Assembly: GCA_028023455.1 (NCBI GenBank) | Contig: JAQFVV010012510.1 | Location: 1,366,001 to 1,430,000, forward strand | Direction: 5' to 3' | DNA from: Epiperipatus broadwayi | Taxonomy: Eukaryota; Onychophora; Udeonychophora; Euonychophora; Peripatidae | Length of the DNA stretch: 64,000 nt | Shown here: in pieces, positions 58,440 through 64,000 of the stretch | Layout of the letters: each line of letters begins with the position of its first letter | Position numbering within the stretch: position 1 is the stretch's first letter | Program-made: the position numbers and the translations under genes | The notes under the pieces: generated by a model | The model's input: the letters and a program-made list of their open reading frames with translations, nothing else | The model's database searches: none | What the model was told of the DNA's origin: nothing

Positions 58440-61400
58440 TTTACTTAAAACCATAAAAAAAAGAAAGAAAATATTTTGATTTAAAAAAATATAAAAATAA
58501 CGTGCAGAGGGAAGGCTATTGAAGCTTTCTAGTTTTTTGGATTTTTATCAGGGCAATCCTCAATTCCAACTTCATCATTTCACAACAAACGGAATTAAAT
58601 ATTTTATTATTTTCTATAATCCGTTGGTTTACTTTATTTAAACGTCAACATATTATTATTATTAAAAAGGGGGAGGGCATTAAAATCTATATCATTTAAA
58701 AGTTTTTATTTTATGTAAATATTTATTAATTCAAAAATATTTAATGTTCATAATTGCCCCTATTATGACTAGAACAATTAATTGTTTCTAATATTTTTAA
58801 ACGTGAGCCCAAATATAAAAAGGTGTGAATGCGATCATACTCTTTTAAATCAGATATTATTAAATAAGATTTTATTATAAATTAAAAGTATGTGTATGTT
58901 AAAAAATATTTTCAACTTGAAAAGTACGGCTGTAATAGTGAAAAGATTTTGAAGAAAGTTGCCAAAGAACGGAAATATAATTCAGAATGCAAAAATGCAA
59001 GCTATGAGGGGCAATATTTTATTTAAAAAAGTGTGGTTGTTAGAAGGATTGAAAGTAATGATGCACAGTAATACCAGAAGATATGACATATATGTGACGA
59101 GAATTCACTACAACCGATTCTGGCAGCAATCCTGATATTGCGTAAAATCTGAATTCCTAGACATTTGGTATGTTTTAGAAAAAAGCTTCCGCAATTCATC
59201 ATATCAATTGGTGCAATATTTGGGAGAATGTGATACTAGCAATGGAAATAACTCTTGAACTGCAACACAGTAATCTTATCTCAAGCTTGAATCCATCTGT
59301 CCATCATTGCATCATTCCATGCAGTGTGTGAAATACAAATTGGTCACTGTTCTTGTGAAAATTAATTAATCTTCACTAGCATATAACTTCACATTTATAG
59401 CAAGGATTATTGAAGATCTGTAGTTGCAGTTCATTATTTTATAAATACACATTTTATAATAATAACGTTTCTTACACTACTGCAGAAGAGTATTCATTAC
59501 AAACAGCATTTCATCTGTAAAGCGCATGTGCCGGGGTGTATTATAAATAGCGTTCCATCTGTAAAGCGCATGTGCCGTAGTGTAAGCTATGTTATTATTT
59601 TAATTTATAAAAAAAAAAAAAAAAGCATCACGCTATATAAATAATAATATTTAAATACACATTTTATAAAAATCTATTGTAAGAACTTACCTTTTTTTTT
59701 TTTATAAAATAATGATGACACATGTTTTTTTTTTTTTTACAATTGACCTTTGGGTTTATTATTTGTTGAAACCCTTGTTGACCTGAAAATCAGATCTATA
59801 TAAATATACAAAGAAGTTTGACTTGTATTCAAAACCTTTGGCATTTTTGAATTTATAGTCATTGGCTTAGTAATATAAAAATGCTAATGATAGTTGCTAT
59901 CTATGTAATTCAATCAATTCTAATATTAGATCTAATCTCCTCACTGATGATGACATAAGCAGAAACTAATCTGGACAGAGGCTATGGATGTGATATTATT
60001 ACCATCTAGTCTCTGTTGATTACAAACCTTACAATAAATGGCTCTACAGTAGGGGGAAATATTCATGAAAGTATAAGTACGTTATTATTAGTTTATAGAC
60101 ATGTATAAAAAATTATATGCATTCGTAAAAATAAACCATTTTATCACAGACAATATATTTTAAACATTAAAAAAAAAAATTTATCTGTTAAATTATATTT
60201 GCACACATGTATGGTATATTATTTATTTATTATTAAAAATTACTTATACTCTCTTTTACAAGACTTACTTGATTTGAGTATTGAATTATTTTTATGGACG
60301 GGTTTGAATCCATCATTTCTAGTACTTGGACTTTTTATGAATTTTTGAGCAATACATTATTGGGTTATTTATAAGGATTAATTGATCAGTAATTAAATTT
60401 ATTTCTAAACAATGATTGAAAACATTTAATTGCGCTAGTGTTTACACTTATGAAGGAAATGAGTTAAGTTAAAATATATATCCCTATGCTGATTCTGGAA
60501 CGAGGAGAAAAGCAGTAAGGCCTTGGAGCTGATTTGCTATAATAAGAAGTAGCATGATAAAAAGTAGATACAATAGCCACTGTCAGAAAATCTACCTGAC
60601 CATTTTCAATACAGGAAAAGCAATATACATAAGACAATGATAATTTATGAACAGATTTGTGATTCTGTGATAATCTATTTAGAAATTTCATTGCTACAGA
60701 TGATACCAGGTCCAGTATAATATGTAAGGCATTTGCAGATTTTAATCAAGAAAACATATGGAGTAAAAAAGCATATAATATTTTTCTATGTTCAAATTTT
60801 GTTAGCAAAAACATAAAATTACATTTTAAAAAATTAATATCAATGTAAAAAATTAACATATTTGAAAGAAATATTCATTCTCTGAAAATCTGCAGATTCA
60901 ATAACACCAATTTAATAACTATATTAAATAAGAAATAAAAAAATTAATTTACATAAATTTTTTATGCATTTATCTGTGCACTATAATAGCGGCCATTTTT
61001 TTTTCACTCATAATCATATTGTTGTGGTTGCAACCTTTGCATCAATGATAGTATATTGCCATTGTAAATTTGAAAATTATTTTTTTAATAGGTCCAAAGT
61101 GCAAAACCTTAAAAACCCCACATGAAGTAACATTTAAAGTTAACATATTGCTCCTCCAAAAAACATTGAATCTAGAGAAAACATTTGCAAAAAAACTATT
61201 ATAATATGCTAATGTATATACAGTTTTTAAAACATTTCTTAGAAATTGACTTTTGTATTTTATCATCATTTATTTTCATCACCAGAAAAGTGAAGAAAGT
61301 TAGTAAGTTTTTTAAAAATAAAAGATAATTAAATTAACATATTAACAAACATCCTGGCCATGATTTGTGCACAGTACTACATATGCAAGCATGCCCTCTG

Positions 61401-61470
61401 TCTTTCAATTCATTATTCCAATCTCTTTTTCCTAATTGCATTATCATATTTGTTATCAATCTTATGAAGA
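58440..61470 (+). repeat. Receptor-unit downstream block, copy D3
   Basis: Collinear with 6663-9093 plus 12502-12545 plus 18590-19860. It lacks the RTE element, element E, the Penelope palindrome and SINEs, so it preserves the empty sites of those insertions. Open frames at 60464-60691 and 61042-61269 (minus) are also present, broken, in D1, and are not genes. Confidence 0.8.
59460..59652. mobile_element. Foldback insert with 17-bp target duplication
   Basis: AAATACACATTTTATAA at 59443-59459 is repeated at 59653-59669; D1 has it once. Inside, AATAACGTTTCTTACACTAC pairs with GTAGTGTAAGCTATGTTATT, and CATCTGTAAAGCGCATGTGCCG occurs twice (about 59511 and 59554). A run of about 16 A follows at 59609-59624. 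The long duplication and A run suggest retrotransposition; the inverted repeat suggests a DNA element. Confidence 0.7.
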
Positions 61471-62030
61471 CATCCTTTGATGTTAAAGGAAGTTGGGTTT
61501 TAAAGTGAATGATGGGAAGATATTTTGTTTGGTATATATTGGTGGTATGTTTAGTTGAATTTCACTTGAAAAGATCTATGTGTTTGAGAGCATTTGGTAT
61601 TTTATAACATTCCCCGTTTCTATACTAATATACAATACTGTAAAGCATAAAACTATTTTATTTTGAAAATAAGGGCTTCATTTTTACTATAAGAAAATCA
61701 TAATGCATTAAACCATTATACCAGAAGTATTGAATAAAAATTATTCAAATTAATAAATGTTTATATGAAGATTTGTGATGGTGATATATTAGATATGATA
61801 ATAAGTTGAACTGTTTTCAACATCTATCAGTAAATGTTAAATGTATAGAGAGCCTGTGTTGTCTATTTGTGTGTTATTACTAGTAAGTTGTTTGTATTTG
61901 AAAAGTTTAAAATTTTTTATACATTCAACATTTTACTGGTAGATGAGGGAAATAATCCAACATATTATCATAAATAAATTTTTACAATTGATTAGTTGCA
62001 TTAAATGTAAGATATCTGAATTGATGTATG

Positions 62031-62033
<3 letters not shown>
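61471..62033. other. No gene recognised
   Basis: AT-rich; 61795-61850 resembles 24940-24990 (see there). No coding signal. Confidence 0.4.
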
Positions 62034-62349
<316 letters not shown>

Positions 62350-63720
62350 TTAAAAGCAATCAACATTTAGTGAACCCAAAATCAATAACAATCAACAATT
62401 TCAAACTGTTGTCAAGATAACCTACTTTTAAATATTATGTTTGTGTAATTGTGCATTATACTTTGAGAAATGCCATAATATTAATTTGTATGATAAAAAT
62501 TTTTTTAATAATTAAATTTCAATGCCTTCTTTATTCTTTCTTACCCTTTGTTATAGTGTAAATCTAATAAGATATCATACGACCACTGCTTGCATTATAC
62601 TTTTCTTTATCTCTCATCAACATTTTTGCAACCTATTATAAACTTTATTAATCAAAAGATACCAGATAGTAGTCTTCATTAAATTACTATTCAGTGTTGC
62701 CTATCCCCAGACTAGTTTCTAGCTTTTGGCTTGCATCTGTTAGGAGCTTTTGGATCTAAATAGTAAACACATTGGTGACAGGGGAAAAAGTACTTTATAC
62801 CAATCTTTGCTTTATATATGTATGATTTATTTGGTTTTTATCATTTTCAGAATCATGACCTATGGCTAAATTTTAGTCATTTATTGTAAACTGAAAAGAT
62901 TATGGATTTTAAGGGGATGTTTGTATAATGAGCCAGTTGGTTTAACAGTCCAATAATGGGTCCTATTGATGATATACAATCTTGGAATAATAACTTCATA
63001 GAGATATGTTCAAAAAATATTTGGTGAAGTATATGATAGCAGGGGTCATTGAGTCTTAAAATATTCATAATAAATTATTGCATACTGATCTGTGACTTTA
63101 AGTAAAAAAAGAGTACACTGACTATCGCTAATCATATGGTAGATTCAAACTTTATGTGATCATTATCTCATTATTAACATTAATTTTTATCTGTTATATA
63201 CTTGTATATGCTTTATCATATTTCCTTTTCATAATATCAGTTTATTCATTAGTTACATATTAGTGTATGATCTGATCTGTTCTTCCTTATTACGTTCAGA
63301 TCATCATTCGGATAAATTATTATCTGTGAATTTCAATGTCTGTGGGAAAGATTATGGAATTAAATATATCCAATATGTGGGCATATTGAATTTATTATCT
63401 TCTGCTTTCAGATTAATGATAGCAAATCTTAATTAAGAATTGAATGAATTTATTATGATAATTAAAATATAAATTAAAATATAAAATATTATTTACAAAG
63501 AGTAATATACAAAATTCAATTCAAGTATTTTGTAAATCCAACTCCCATCATTTGGATGCATTTTTTCCCTCTAACAATAGTTTATAAATTATCTTAACAT
63601 GTTTAAGAAGTTTACATTTTTTGAGTAAGAACTGGTATGATGATAATATAATTCAACTTGATGGATTTTATTTTATTCAAACTACTATTGCAGTGAAATC
63701 AGTTCATAAATTAGAAATGT
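62350..63720. other. No gene recognised
   Basis: AT-rich, no supported gene; frame 62877-63068 (minus) has no domain. Confidence 0.4.
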
Positions 63721-63721
63721 A

Positions 63722-64000
63722 TAATAAACGAATAGTAACGAACTTCCTAAAAGTTCATTTCGTGAGAATTTGAACATGGTTTTATGGACAGGAAAATCCG
63801 GTTTATATTTATAAGAATATATGAAAGTCATTAATGAGATATATTATTGATTTTTAAAAGGTATATTAAAGATATATATTTAATAGTGAGTCATTAAAAA
63901 ATAAGAGCGATTGTAAAAATCTAATATATAAATGTATAAAATATTGCATATTCAATTTAAATATAACTGCATATGTATTAAAAAGAACTCATCACGTGAT
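63722..64000 (+). repeat. Receptor-unit downstream block, distal part, reaching the window end
   Basis: Matches 23825-24060, so unit 3 continues beyond the window. Confidence 0.75.

Overview
The window looks like AT-rich nuclear DNA from an invertebrate animal. It carries rhodopsin-type G-protein-coupled receptor (GPCR) genes, Penelope-like retroelements with GIY-YIG endonucleases, APE-type LINEs (one RTE-type), tRNA-derived SINEs, foldback elements and long microsatellites. There are no operons, ribosome-binding sites or bacterial genes. The species cannot be named; Lophotrochozoa or Cnidaria would fit, and I would not go further.

The backbone is a diverged segmental duplication of a receptor unit (upstream block, single-exon receptor, long downstream block). 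Unit 1 covers about 1.7-24.06 kb with receptor copy 1 at 5665-6662, broken by frameshifts. Unit 2 covers about 47.17-52.15 kb with copy 2 at 48920-50660, broken and split by a mobile element. Unit 3 covers about 52.26 kb to the window end with copy 3 at 57489-58439, an intact 316-residue seven-helix receptor and the only convincing intact host gene. Comparing the units dates and bounds many insertions, because most are present in one unit and absent from the others.

Insertions in unit 1 are a decayed Penelope element (about 2.69-4.0 kb), an 825-bp element holding a 14-bp minisatellite (7828-8652), a SINE, an RTE-type LINE (9107-12488), a foldback element (13080-13340) and a 3.7-kb palindrome of two head-to-head Penelope copies (13368-17105). 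Unit 2 holds a LINE fragment, a second copy of the minisatellite element inside the receptor, and a SINE. Unit 3 holds a 626-bp insert with 222-bp terminal direct repeats, a 3.3-kb LINE on the minus strand and a 193-bp foldback insert. The window starts inside another head-to-head Penelope pair.

The middle (about 24-47 kb) is mostly AT-rich sequence without recognisable genes. It contains a SINE, a mariner-like foldback element, a fourth Penelope element (37365-41286) interrupted by 2.66 kb, a three-armed foldback (42306-42565), and a 1.25-kb array of about 357-bp units carrying repeated RFX/X-box-like palindromes (about 42850-44092). Two phase-compatible candidate exons of a membrane protein lie on the minus strand at 28742-29403. 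Several reading frames are broken at homopolymers, so long-read base-calling error is an alternative to true decay for some of them.
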